Shown here piece after piece: positions 9,154-16,935 of a stretch of DNA of 64,000 nt. Positions within the stretch are counted from its first letter, which is position 1. Every line of letters begins with the position of its first letter. Both the position numbers and the translations under genes were made by a program. This DNA comes from an uncultured Caulobacterales bacterium. Its GTDB lineage: Bacteria; Pseudomonadota; Alphaproteobacteria; Caulobacterales; Caulobacteraceae. Where the stretch lies: assembly GCA_903862425.1 (NCBI GenBank), contig CAIOYC010000002.1, positions 62,001 to 126,000 of the forward strand. The letters run 5' to 3'. The notes beneath the pieces were generated by a model, which was not told the origin of the DNA, made no database searches, and worked only from the letters and a program-made list of their open reading frames with translations.

Positions 9154-9594
9154 CTACCAGACCCCCGTATTGGGCATGGAGGCCCAGGGCTCTGCGGGCT
9201 CCAGCGGCTTGCCCTTCTGCAGAAGTTCGATGGAGATGCCGTCCGGCGAGCGGACGAAGGCCATGTGCCCGTCGCGGGGCGGCCGGTTGATGATAACCCC
9301 GCCGTCCGCCAGCCGCTGGCAGGACGCATAGATGTCGTCCACCGCATAGGCCAGGTGGCCAAAGTTTCGCCCGCCCGTATAGGCCTCCGGATCCCAGTTA
9401 TAGGTCAGCTCAACCTCGGGCGCGCGCTTGCGGGTGGAGCGCGCCTCGTCGTCCGGCGCGGCCAGGAAGACCAGGGTGAAGCGACCCTTCTCGTTGTCCA
9501 CCCGCCGCACCTCCTTGAGGCCGAGCTTGGCGCAATAGAAGTCCAGCGCGGCATCGAGATCGGCCACCCGAACCATGGTGTGAAGATATTGCAT
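9154..9594 (-). CDS. VOC-family lactoylglutathione lyase-like protein (glyoxalase I)
   Basis: A 146-residue two-module vicinal-oxygen-chelate protein. The expected metal ligands of glyoxalase I are present: His5 (YLHTMVRV), Glu62 (VELTYNW), His80 (FGHLAYAV) and Glu123 (ISIELLQ). Glyoxalase I converts the hemithioacetal of methylglyoxal and glutathione into S-lactoylglutathione. The C-terminal extension [12 protein letters not shown] resembles that of alphaproteobacterial lactoylglutathione lyases. It is followed two bases later by the TRIC-channel gene and preceded by vapC. The substrate is inferred from the ligand set and length. Confidence 0.8.
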   Translation of the reverse strand: MQYLHTMVRVADLDAALDFYCAKLGLKEVRRVDNEKGRFTLVFLAAPDDEARSTRKRAPEVELTYNWDPEAYTGGRNFGHLAYAVDDIYASCQRLADGGVIINRPPRDGHMAFVRSPDGISIELLQKGKPLEPAEPWASMPNTGVW

Positions 9595-9612
9595 GAGGAC
9601 TTCTCTTGGCAG

Positions 9613-10002
9613 CTAAAGCAGTTGAACGCCGCTAACGCCTTCCCTTGTCGCGATCTTGACCAGAGCGCGGTCGAAGGTGACGAAACCGTCGTGCTCCCGC
9701 GCCGCCGCCAGATGAAGCGCGTCGGCGAAATCCATGCCGGCCTTGGTCCACCTGAGCGCGCAGGCCAGACGTTCGGGCGCCTCGATCGTAACATGGGGCA
9801 AGGCGGCTACGTCGGCGATATCTTCGGCGACTTCCACTTCGGAGCGACCAAACGTACTCCTCAAGACCCAGCCCGCTTCCAAAACGACCGTCACGGGGAC
9901 AAAGACCTCTTCGCGGTCGATCAAAGCCCGGGTCGCGTCGAACTGCTGCGGCTCGTCCGCCACCAACAGGCGCACGAAGATGTTGGTGTCAATCACACGC
10001 AT
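9613..10002 (-). CDS. vapC: VapC-family PIN-domain toxin (ribonuclease)
   Basis: A 129-residue PIN-domain protein. The acidic Mg-binding residues of PIN nucleases are visible: Asp5 in MRVIDTNIFVRLL, Glu42 in VVLEAGWVL, Asp91/Asp94 in GMDFADALHLA and Asp111 in VTFDRAL. The start at 10002 is chosen because DTN must sit near the N-terminus; it lies inside the 3' end of vapB with a 14-base overlap. VapC toxins cleave tRNA or rRNA and are neutralised by VapB. The overlap with an AbrB-type antitoxin gene makes this a standard type II pair. Confidence 0.9.
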   Translation of the reverse strand: MRVIDTNIFVRLLVADEPQQFDATRALIDREEVFVPVTVVLEAGWVLRSTFGRSEVEVAEDIADVAALPHVTIEAPERLACALRWTKAGMDFADALHLAAAREHDGFVTFDRALVKIATREGVSGVQLL

Positions 10003-10273
10003 GTTTCTTGAGCCACCTCTGGCGTGCAAATTCCAGTACGCCCTCGTTCATCTGCTCGATCGATACCGCCGCCCCCTCGTGCTTCAACTTGCCGGCCACC
10101 TCATCGATCGTCTTCTCCGGAAATAGCTTGGCCTTGCGGATGAGCAGGCCCTCCGGCCGCTCTTCGAGGATCAGTTCGGCCCCTGCCGTCCAGCCCTTGA
10201 GGTCGCGGGCCGCCTTGGGCAGAATCATCTGGCCTTTGGTGGATAATCTGGTTTTGAAATGGGCGCCCATCAT
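9989..10273 (-). CDS. vapB: AbrB/SpoVT-type antitoxin (VapB)
   Basis: A 94-residue protein starting with a swapped-hairpin AbrB DNA-binding domain (RLSTKGQMILPKAARDLKGW), the part that normally binds the operon's own promoter. The C-terminal half (DEVAGKLKHEGAAVSIEQM) would bind and block VapC. Its 3' end overlaps vapC by 14 bases, so antitoxin is translated first, as expected. Two adjacent ATG codons (10273 and 10270) are possible starts. Confidence 0.9.
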   Translation of the reverse strand: MMGAHFKTRLSTKGQMILPKAARDLKGWTAGAELILEERPEGLLIRKAKLFPEKTIDEVAGKLKHEGAAVSIEQMNEGVLEFARQRWLKKHACD

Positions 10274-10333
10274 GCGCTCCCTGGGTAAGACGAAAGTAAG
10301 ATACGCGCCGACCGCCCCACTCGCAAGGCAAGT

Positions 10334-12238
10334 TCAGCTTTCGCGGGTCTGCTTCTTCCACAGGGCGGCGTACTCGCCCCCGGCGGCGATGAGGGCGGTG
10401 TGCGAGCCGCGTTCGACGATACGCCCGTTCTTGAGCACCAGGATCTCGTCGGCGTCGGCGACGGTGGAGAGGCGGTGGGCGACGACCAGCGTGGTGCGGC
10501 CCGCCTTGGCCTTGCGCAGGGTGGCCTGGATCGCCGCCTCGGTGCGGCTGTCGAGGGCGGAGGTCGCTTCGTCGAGGATCAGGACGCGCGGATTGGCGAT
10601 CAGGGCACGCGCCAGACCCACCCGTTGCCGCTCGCCGCCGGACAGCTTGAGCCCCCGTTCGCCGACCTTGGTCTCCATGCCGTCGGGCAGGTTGGTGATG
10701 AAGGCGCCGAGCTCCGCCGCCTCCGCCGCCGCCCACACGTCCGCCTCCGAGGCGCCGGGGCGGCCGAAGGCGATGTTGGCCCCGAGGGTGTCGTTGAACA
10801 GGGCCACGTCCTGCGGCACCAGCGCCACCGCCTGGCGCAGCGACGCCTGGGTGATCTGGCGCGCGTCATGCCCATCGATCCAGACCGAGCCCGCCTGCGG
10901 ATCGATCAGACGCAGGGCCAGCTTGACCAGGGTGGACTTGCCCGCTCCCGACGGGCCGACGATGGCCACGGTGGAGCCGGGACGCGCGGTGAAGGACACG
11001 TCCAGCAGCCCCTCCGCGCGGGCGGAGTGGCGATAGGACACCGTATCGAACCGCACCTCCCCGCCCCGGCTGTCGTACGCGGCGGGCAGGTCAACCGCAT
11101 CGGGTGCATCGGCGATGCCGGGCTCCTGCTTTCGCAAGGCCAGCATGGCCTCCATGTCGATGGTCGACTGGCGGATTTCGCGATAGGCGAAGCCGAGGAT
11201 GTTGAGCGGCTGGTAGAGCGAGGTCAGGATCAGGATCGAGGCGGTGATGTCGCCCGGTCCCATTCGCCCCGCCGCGACCTCCGCCCCCGCCAGCACGGTC
11301 ATGACCAGCAGCCCGGCGCTCATCACCGCGCCCTGGATCAGGTTGAGCAGGGCCAGGGATGTGTTCGCCTTCTCCGATGCCTGGGCATAGACCTCCAGCG
11401 CCGAGTCATAGCCCGCCGCCGCCCGCGCCTCGGCGCCGAAGGCCTTGACGGTCTCGTAGTTGAGCAGGGCGTCGACCGCGCGCGCCGAAGCCGCCGCATC
11501 CGCCTCGTTCAGCACCCGGCGATGGCCGATCCGCCAGTTGGAGATGCTGAAGGTCAGCACGCCATAGACCACCACCGTGGCCACCGCCGTCGCGCCGAAG
11601 CGCCAGTCATAGGCCTTGGCCAGCACCCCCGCGGCGAACACCAGCGCCACCACCGTGGGGGCCAGGTTGAACACCAGGATGCGCAACAGGAAGTCCACCG
11701 CCCGCGCGCCGCGATCGACGGTGCGGGCCAGCGCGCCGGTGCGCTTGGTCTGATGAAAGTCGAAGGAGAGCGACAGGGCGTGGGCGAAGGTTTCGGTCGC
11801 CGCCCGCCGCTGCGCCGCCTGCCCCACCGGACCGAACACGATATCGCGCAGTTGCGGCGCGGCGGCGGAGCCGAACCGCATCACCGCCCACCCCACCGCC
11901 AGCCCGGCGAAACTCCAGCCCAGCATGGAGACCATGGCACCCTGCGGGACCTGGCCGGCGGCCGTCCCGGCATGGCGGCTCGCGCGCACGATATGTCCGG
12001 CGCCCGCCAGCCGGTTCACCGCTACGCCGAGGAACAACGGCGCCAGCACGTCGGTGAACTTGGAGCCGAAGGTGAGGATAAGCGCCACGGTCAGACGCCA
12101 GCGCAGGCCGGGCGCCTTGGAACGGATCACCAGCCGCGCGAGATCGACCATGGCTCCGAGCAGGCTCAGCCTCTCCGGCGGCGGGCCGTCCGCCGCGACG
12201 GCGGAGGGACGCGACGGGGCTGTGGCGCGGATGTTCAT
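10334..12238 (-). CDS. ABC exporter, ATP-binding/permease half-transporter of Atm1/HMT1 type
   Basis: A 634-residue half-transporter with six N-terminal membrane helices (about residues 45-340) and a nucleotide-binding domain. The NBD shows Walker A GPSGAGKST, the Q-loop VPQDVALFND, signature LSGGERQRVGLARAL, Walker B RVLILDEATSALD and the switch His in VVAHRLSTV. The membrane part carries NYETVKAFGAE, a hallmark of the Atm1/HMT1 subfamily, which exports glutathione-linked or sulfur-containing compounds in known members. Its ATG overlaps the stop of the upstream lipoprotein gene (ATGA, 12235-12238), so the two are coupled. Substrate is inferred from subfamily. Confidence 0.85.
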   Translation of the reverse strand: MNIRATAPSRPSAVAADGPPPERLSLLGAMVDLARLVIRSKAPGLRWRLTVALILTFGSKFTDVLAPLFLGVAVNRLAGAGHIVRASRHAGTAAGQVPQGAMVSMLGWSFAGLAVGWAVMRFGSAAAPQLRDIVFGPVGQAAQRRAATETFAHALSLSFDFHQTKRTGALARTVDRGARAVDFLLRILVFNLAPTVVALVFAAGVLAKAYDWRFGATAVATVVVYGVLTFSISNWRIGHRRVLNEADAAASARAVDALLNYETVKAFGAEARAAAGYDSALEVYAQASEKANTSLALLNLIQGAVMSAGLLVMTVLAGAEVAAGRMGPGDITASILILTSLYQPLNILGFAYREIRQSTIDMEAMLALRKQEPGIADAPDAVDLPAAYDSRGGEVRFDTVSYRHSARAEGLLDVSFTARPGSTVAIVGPSGAGKSTLVKLALRLIDPQAGSVWIDGHDARQITQASLRQAVALVPQDVALFNDTLGANIAFGRPGASEADVWAAAEAAELGAFITNLPDGMETKVGERGLKLSGGERQRVGLARALIANPRVLILDEATSALDSRTEAAIQATLRKAKAGRTTLVVAHRLSTVADADEILVLKNGRIVERGSHTALIAAGGEYAALWKKQTRES

Positions 12239-13074
12239 CGCGGCGAGACCGCGCGGGGCGCGCCGCTCACGGCGTCATCGAACACCAGGCTCGACTGGGC
12301 GCCGCCGCCGGGAATGCGCCAGCTGATCCGCCAGCCGCCGGGATCGCGCACGGCGGTGAACACCTTGTCCGGCGGCAACTGCGCCGCGGCGATCTGCACC
12401 GGCCGCTCCACCGACAGGCCCTGAGGGGTGTCCACGCGCAGCTCGCGCCGGCCGGGGGCCACACCCCGCTGCGGATCGACGGCGAGGATGGCGAAGTGTC
12501 CGCGCGCGTCCGCCCGGGCCACGCCCACCACACCGCCATCGACGGTCAGGCGGACCGGCGAATCGGGAGGCGCAAACCCGCCCGCCGCCGCGCCGCCCCC
12601 GTCATAGTCCACGGTCAGAAGCTGCAGACGCCCGGCGGACCCGAGACCCGTGGGGGCCGCCGCGAAGCCGGCACGCAACATCAGGGCCACGGGCGAGGGG
12701 GCGGGAAGAACGGCGACCGCGCCCTCCCCCCTCAGCACCTGGCCGGCAAGCTCCGCCTCGAACGCATAAAGGCGCGGGGCGTCCGCGGGCGGCAGGGTCA
12801 GCGACCAGGCCCCGTCGGCCCCCGCCAGCGCCGCCACGCCCGGCCCATAGGGCGAACGCAGCCGTACGAGGGCGTCGGCGGGCGCCGAGCCCGACAGCCG
12901 GACCGACCCGTCCGGGGCGCGCACCGCATGCATCAGCAGGGGCGGCGCGCGATAGGCGTCACTCGCCTTGTCCGGCTGGGACCGGGCGCCGTCGGGCCTC
13001 GGCGCGCAGCCCGCAAGCCCCAGCGCGGCCAGGACGAGCAGAGCCGCCCGGCGATTTGACACCGCTTCGATCAT
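12235..13074 (-). CDS. Putative lipoprotein with Ig-like beta domains
   Basis: A 279-residue protein with a lipoprotein signal peptide: hydrophobic segment at residues 10-20 and lipobox LAGC with Cys23. The rest is rich in Ala, Gly, Pro and Val and in beta-type stretches (SVRLSGSAPADALVRLRSPYG; SPVRLTVDGGVVG), suggesting two or three Ig-like sandwich modules. I do not recognise a named family. It precedes the ABC exporter with an ATGA overlap, so a joint role in envelope traffic is possible but unproven. It is divergent from the LOG-family gene, with 68 bases between the starts. Confidence 0.7.
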   Translation of the reverse strand: MIEAVSNRRAALLVLAALGLAGCAPRPDGARSQPDKASDAYRAPPLLMHAVRAPDGSVRLSGSAPADALVRLRSPYGPGVAALAGADGAWSLTLPPADAPRLYAFEAELAGQVLRGEGAVAVLPAPSPVALMLRAGFAAAPTGLGSAGRLQLLTVDYDGGGAAAGGFAPPDSPVRLTVDGGVVGVARADARGHFAILAVDPQRGVAPGRRELRVDTPQGLSVERPVQIAAAQLPPDKVFTAVRDPGGWRISWRIPGGGAQSSLVFDDAVSGAPRAVSPR

Positions 13075-13142
13075 TGTCTCTTAGATCGGACCAATCCATG
13101 CGGGCCGCAAGGCGGCCAAGCTGTTCGAGAAGGTTTTGAGGC

Positions 13143-13781
13143 ATGTCGAGCGCCAAAACGGGTGCGGCCAATCGGCCGGACCTGTCCGTCTGTCTGTTTT
13201 GCGGCTCCTCCAACGCGGCCCGGCCCGAATATCTGCAGGCGGCGAGCGACTTCGGCACCACCCTGGCGGCCGAGGGCGTGCGCCTGGTCTATGGCGGCGG
13301 CGGCATCGGGCTGATGGGCGCGGCGGCGCGCGGCGCCCATGCGGCGGGCGGTCAGGTACTGGGCGTCATGCCCGATTTCCTGCGCCGCAACGAGGTCGTC
13401 TATGACGAGGTCCCGACGGTGATCGTGGACAACATGCACCAGCGCAAGATGCGCATGTTCGAAGAGTCGGACGCCTTCGCCATCTTCCCCGGCGGCATCG
13501 GTACGCTGGAAGAAGTGATCGAGCTGATGAGCTGGCGCCGGCTCGACCTGCACCGCAAGCCCATCGTGTTCCTGAACATGGACGGGTTCTGGGAGACGCT
13601 CTACGCCACCCTGCGCCACCTGATCGGCGAAAAGGTCATGCCGCCCTGGATGCCCGATACTTGGGGGTCGGTGGCGACGGTGGCCGAGGTGCTGCCCACG
13701 ATCCGCCGGATGCGCGAAGCCGCCGCCAGCGGTCCGGGCTTCTTCGGCTATCCCGACCAGGACCTGACCCGGAAGATGTAA
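13143..13781 (+). CDS. LOG-family (TIGR00730) nucleotide 5'-monophosphate phosphoribohydrolase
   Basis: A 212-residue Rossmann-fold protein with the two LOG-family signatures: GGGGIGLMGA at residues 51-60 and PGGIGTLEE at 116-124 (consensus PGGxGTxxE), plus an upstream catalytic Arg/Met region HQRKMRMFEESDAF. Characterised relatives release the base from N6-modified AMP (cytokinin activation) or hydrolyse AMP-like nucleotides. Length and motifs are complete. It reads away from the lipoprotein-ABC operon. Confidence 0.9.
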   Translation: MSSAKTGAANRPDLSVCLFCGSSNAARPEYLQAASDFGTTLAAEGVRLVYGGGGIGLMGAAARGAHAAGGQVLGVMPDFLRRNEVVYDEVPTVIVDNMHQRKMRMFEESDAFAIFPGGIGTLEEVIELMSWRRLDLHRKPIVFLNMDGFWETLYATLRHLIGEKVMPPWMPDTWGSVATVAEVLPTIRRMREAAASGPGFFGYPDQDLTRKM

Positions 13782-13947
13782 TCTTGCGACGCGGGGTGGG
13801 ACCGAACCGGACCTATCCTCCGCACTATCCCGCCGCCGGGCCCGGCCACGGCCAGCCTTTCGTCAGCAGATCAAAGCTTTGGCGCGACCATGCCTGTGTG
13901 AGCGGCGATCTTCTCCCCGCCGTTCTCCCATGGGTTAGGCTGTGGGC

Positions 13948-14613
13948 ATGAGACACCTTATCCCCCTCGAGGTCTGGGCCCAGGCGCGCGTCGCCTATGA
14001 AATGGGCGACGCCGCCGCCCAGGTCTGCCGCCGCCTCGGCATCGGCCGCACCGCTTTCTTCGCCGCCGCCAAGGCCGGCGGATGGCGACGCCGCGACCAG
14101 CCGGACGCTGTTGACGCGGAAGTCGGTCCTGGATCCGCCGAGGTCCTGGACGACGCCCGCCCCGCCACCGAGCTGGCCGAACACGCCATGGCCCGGGCCA
14201 GCGCGGCGATCCTGGCCGGACGACTGCACGAGGCCCAGGGCTGGACGCGCCTCGCCCAGACCCTGCGCCATCTGGCGGTGCAGGAGGGCGAACAGGCCAA
14301 CTGGCGCCGAACCCTCGACGAGGCCATGACCGAGGACGAGGCGGGCGAACTGGCCGGCTTCTGTCTCGCGGACGACGAACCGGACGTCGCGAACGGGTCC
14401 GCACCTGAGGTTAGTTCTCCAACCCCTTCAAACACCGAGACAATCACGCTGAAGCCGAACGGTGCGAACCGTTCGCTCCGGCTCCGGCCGCTCGTCTCCG
14501 CCCAGGCCCTCTCGCTGGATGACATGGAGGCGCTGGCCGAGACGATGGAAACGGAAAAAGCAAACCGCCGGCCGTCCCGCCCCGATCCAGACCTCCGCCC
14601 AGCGCCGGCTTAG
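13948..14613 (+). CDS. Helix-turn-helix protein of unknown function
   Basis: A 221-residue protein. Residues 6-45 form a helix-turn-helix of the kind seen in recombinase, transposase and terminase small-subunit N-termini (VWAQARVAYEMGD then QVCRRLGIGRTAFF, ending KAGGWRRRD). The middle is alanine-rich and helical; the C-terminal 75 residues are polar and low-complexity (SSPTPSNTETIT). The ATG at 13948 is used in place of a GTG six bases earlier. No partner gene suggests a function. It borders a gene-free stretch and an A+T-rich orphan gene, so it may be part of an accessory insertion. Confidence 0.65.
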   Translation: MRHLIPLEVWAQARVAYEMGDAAAQVCRRLGIGRTAFFAAAKAGGWRRRDQPDAVDAEVGPGSAEVLDDARPATELAEHAMARASAAILAGRLHEAQGWTRLAQTLRHLAVQEGEQANWRRTLDEAMTEDEAGELAGFCLADDEPDVANGSAPEVSSPTPSNTETITLKPNGANRSLRLRPLVSAQALSLDDMEALAETMETEKANRRPSRPDPDLRPAPA

Positions 14614-14953
14614 GGCGCGAAGCCATAATGAGCTACCAAGGTCTGACCTTGAGCGCGATGATAACGACCGGGTTCGACCCTTGGCGGACCTTCGCTCTTG
14701 GGTTCATTCTTTAAGGCGGGGTTCGGGCGCTAGGGCGAATGGACAGGGTAATGGATTGGGTTGGTACGTTAATTCTGCCTGTGTCGGCTACCCTCTACTC
14801 GTAGACGGACAGACAGTTCCTGCCTCTCCGCGTGACGGCGAATGATGGTTTCGCTAGAATATGAAAATAATATGCGACCCGTGCGTAGTGCAAAACACTT
14901 GTCGTTCTATATTGTGGTAATTCAGGGATCGATTTGTAGGTAACTTTACAATT
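14614..14953. other. Gene-free stretch, turning A+T-rich at its right end
   Basis: No supported gene on either strand. The left part keeps the high G+C of the neighbourhood; from about 14850 the sequence becomes A+T-rich (TATGAAAATAATATG; TTCTATATTGTGGTAATTC), as in the following gene. The change probably marks a junction of foreign DNA and holds the promoter of the next gene. I found no inverted or direct repeats bounding it. Confidence 0.5.
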
Positions 14954-15643
14954 ATGGAAGAAACAGCAATTTACACTATGGTATTGCTAGCTTTATTGGC
15001 TTTATATCAGCCGGCGCGAACACATGTCTTAAGTAACGGAGTTTACCCCAAGGCGGCATTCCAATCGATCTCAGAGAGAAGTTGTCCTGGAGACAGGTTG
15101 CCACCTCCTCAGCCCTGGTTAATGATCGACTGCTCGAACACATCCATAACGTACGAGGCCGCTTACGAAAGTTTTGGCATTGATCGCTCACGGAGCGATT
15201 TCTTAATTGCACGGCGCTTTCCGGAGCAAAGCGTGGTCACGGCCTACTTTTCGCCAAATCCTCCAACCGGGCAATTTTATGCTGTAGGTCCACCAGGGAT
15301 TTTTTCTTCGAACGTAAAATCTGGCATGTTCCAAATTGTTGATCGGCATATTTTTGGCAGAAATCAATTCGGCCTAATTGAATACAAGTTTCACACGAGG
15401 TCGCCGAACGATCCGATCCTCTCAACTATGATTGTTTCAGCAGATGGATTGGTCCAATGCCGTAATTACGGCGGCATTCCAAAACCCAGTTATCACAGCC
15501 CAAACCCATTCGCTATTTGCAGCATAACTGGCGTAGCTCGGAAATTTGGCATGTCAGTAAAAATCTCTTCTGACGCTTTAACTGCTCTCCCGGTCGTGAT
15601 TGAGCGGGCAATCGAGCTTATGTCATCAGCCGCAAGCCGTTGA
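14954..15643 (+). CDS. Orphan protein encoded by A+T-rich DNA
   Basis: A 229-residue frame with a short hydrophobic N-terminus (YTMVLLALLALYQ, residues 7-19) that could be a signal peptide or anchor. The rest is mixed alpha/beta with five cysteines and no motif I recognise. Base composition differs sharply from the surroundings: in 15301-15420 I count 49 G or C in 120 bases (41%), while neighbouring genes look to be near 65% or above. Codon third positions are often A or T. A recent horizontal origin is likely. Whether it is expressed is unknown; the frame is long for A+T-rich DNA, which argues that it is real. Confidence 0.6.
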   Translation: MEETAIYTMVLLALLALYQPARTHVLSNGVYPKAAFQSISERSCPGDRLPPPQPWLMIDCSNTSITYEAAYESFGIDRSRSDFLIARRFPEQSVVTAYFSPNPPTGQFYAVGPPGIFSSNVKSGMFQIVDRHIFGRNQFGLIEYKFHTRSPNDPILSTMIVSADGLVQCRNYGGIPKPSYHSPNPFAICSITGVARKFGMSVKISSDALTALPVVIERAIELMSSAASR

Positions 15644-15764
15644 GATAGGAAAGTCTAAACTGGTTCGTGGGTCGTCCCCACTGCGGATTGAACGGCCGCT
15701 TTCCACCCCTCTCCGACCTTGGCAACTTCCGCTTGTCGGAGGCGCGCTTTGCGGCGGCTTCGAG

Positions 15765-16232
15765 TCAGTCGTCGCGGTGGACGCGTTCGCGGCGCTCATG
15801 GCGTTCCTGGGCTTCGAGGCTCAGGGTGGCGATGGGGCGGGCTTCCAGGCGGGCCAGGCTGATCGGCTCGCCGGTGTCCTCGCAATAGCCGTACTCGCCC
15901 TGCTCCAGCCGCCGAATCGCCGCCTCGATCTTGGAGATCAGCTTGCGCTGGCGATCGCGGGTGCGAAGCTCAAGCGATCGGTCGGTCTCCGACGAGGCGC
16001 GATCGGCCAGATCGGGATGATTCTCAGTCTCCTTCTGCAGGTGACCGAGCGTTTCACGCGACTCGCGAAGAATATCTTCTTTCCAATGCAACAGCTTGCG
16101 TCGGAAATACTCCTGCTGCCGCTCATTCATGAACGGCTCGTCCTCCGTGGGACGATATGTGTCCGGGAGATCCAAGTGATCTACTGCCTCAACGACTGTA
16201 GTGGCCGCCTGCATGGACGTCCTCACACTCAA
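15765..16232 (-). CDS. dksA: DksA, RNA polymerase-binding transcription factor (single-Cys type)
   Basis: A 155-residue DksA/TraR-family protein acting in the secondary channel of RNA polymerase together with ppGpp. The coiled-coil tip motif DxxDxA is intact (D74, D77, A79 in DLADRAS). The C-terminal zinc-finger region is degenerate: of the four Cys in E. coli DksA only the first is kept (C117 in GYCEDTGE), the others being T120, S138 and A141, while the scaffold RLEARP is conserved. Such zinc-independent forms occur in alphaproteobacteria and in Pseudomonas DksA2. It lies next to fliX, as in Caulobacter. Confidence 0.93.
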   Translation of the reverse strand: MSVRTSMQAATTVVEAVDHLDLPDTYRPTEDEPFMNERQQEYFRRKLLHWKEDILRESRETLGHLQKETENHPDLADRASSETDRSLELRTRDRQRKLISKIEAAIRRLEQGEYGYCEDTGEPISLARLEARPIATLSLEAQERHERRERVHRDD

Positions 16233-16240
16233 CGTTTCTT

Positions 16241-16258
16241 GCGCCTCGGATGAGGCGC
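16241..16258 (-). terminator. GC hairpin between fliX and dksA
   Basis: GCGCCTC-GGAT-GAGGCGC forms a perfect seven-pair stem with a four-base loop. It lies in the 72-base gap after the fliX stop and just before the dksA start on the same strand. No U-rich run follows it on either strand, so it may be a weak terminator or a structure in the dksA leader. Confidence 0.35.
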
Positions 16259-16304
16259 GGGCCTTATAACACCGAACTTGCGCCGTTCAACGCGCGGCAG
16301 ATTG

Positions 16305-16748
16305 TCAGGCCGCCACAGCCTGAGATTTGCGCAGCATTTCATCCTTGGCGAGCTCGACCTCGGCCCTCAGGTCGATCTCGTCGAGCACGCCGTCGAGGCC
16401 CGGATCCTCGGTCCCGTCGCGGGCCTCGCGGCTGAGCGTGCGCAGCCGGTCGAGGGCGTGGCGCGGATCGCCCGCCTCCAGCAGGGTCAGCTTGATCTGG
16501 TCGAGTTGGTCCAGCAGGCCGCCGCCGCGCCGGATCGCGCGCTTGCGCCGCTCCGTCGGCGTGAGGGTCTCCTGCAGGGCCAGAAGCGCGTCGAGCGAGG
16601 TCAGGGCGGAGACGCCGCCCGTGGCGCCCGGTGCGGCCGTCCCGCGCGCCCCGCCCGCGGCCTGGGGCGCGAAGCCGTCCGCCGTCGGCCGGCCGGCGCG
16701 CTGGGCCGAGCCGGCGCCGCTTGCCGCTCCTGTCCCGCTCACCTTCAT
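16305..16748 (-). CDS. fliX: Flagellar assembly regulator FliX
   Basis: A 147-residue protein matching the FliX family. The N-terminal 45 residues are Gly/Ala-rich and flexible; the helical C-terminal part holds LDALLALQETLTPTERRKRAIRRG and ends DEIDLRAEVELAKDEMLRKS. In Caulobacter, FliX couples early flagellar assembly to activation of sigma54-dependent class III/IV genes by acting on FlbD. The ATG at 16748 is used because upstream in-frame sequence is not FliX-like. The gene is divergent from the sigma54-driven flgI operon, the arrangement known in Caulobacter. Confidence 0.88.
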   Translation of the reverse strand: MKVSGTGAASGAGSAQRAGRPTADGFAPQAAGGARGTAAPGATGGVSALTSLDALLALQETLTPTERRKRAIRRGGGLLDQLDQIKLTLLEAGDPRHALDRLRTLSREARDGTEDPGLDGVLDEIDLRAEVELAKDEMLRKSQAVAA

Positions 16749-16889
16749 GACGCCACCCTCATTGCCATGGCGGCAGTTTTTGCACCTGAGCCTTGCGGCA
16801 TGGTTAACGGCGCCGGGTAAATCCTGCCGCCAACGCTTCGCCGCCCCGCGAAACCCCTGTGGAGACAAGGCTTTTGCGCCGATCCGCCG

Positions 16890-16905
16890 TGGCACGGCGC
16901 TGGCA
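16890..16905 (+). promoter_or_regulatory. Sigma54 promoter of the flgI operon
   Basis: The sequence TGGCAC-GGCGC-TGGCA matches the sigma54 consensus TGGCAC-N5-TTGCA at 10 of 11 positions, with GG and GC at the obligatory -24 and -12 spacing. Transcription would start near 16916, about 20 bases before the flgI ATG at 16936. Sigma54 with FlbD drives this flagellar class in Caulobacter, and fliX, encoding the FlbD regulator, is divergent from it. Confidence 0.85.
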
Positions 16906-16935
16906 TGGGGATCAGCGAGTAGCGTGTGGGGTCGT

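Noticed and set aside
10400-12424. Long open frame (over 600 codons) on the plus strand opposite the ABC exporter gene
   Set aside because: Its translation is low-complexity, rich in Arg, Gly, His and Gln, and mirrors the reading frame of a well-supported gene; long antisense frames are expected in high-GC DNA.
16799-16822. Possible CtrA box (TTAA half site near 16804) upstream of fliX
   Set aside because: Only one TTAA half is good; the partner half does not fall at the N7 spacing, so I do not call it.
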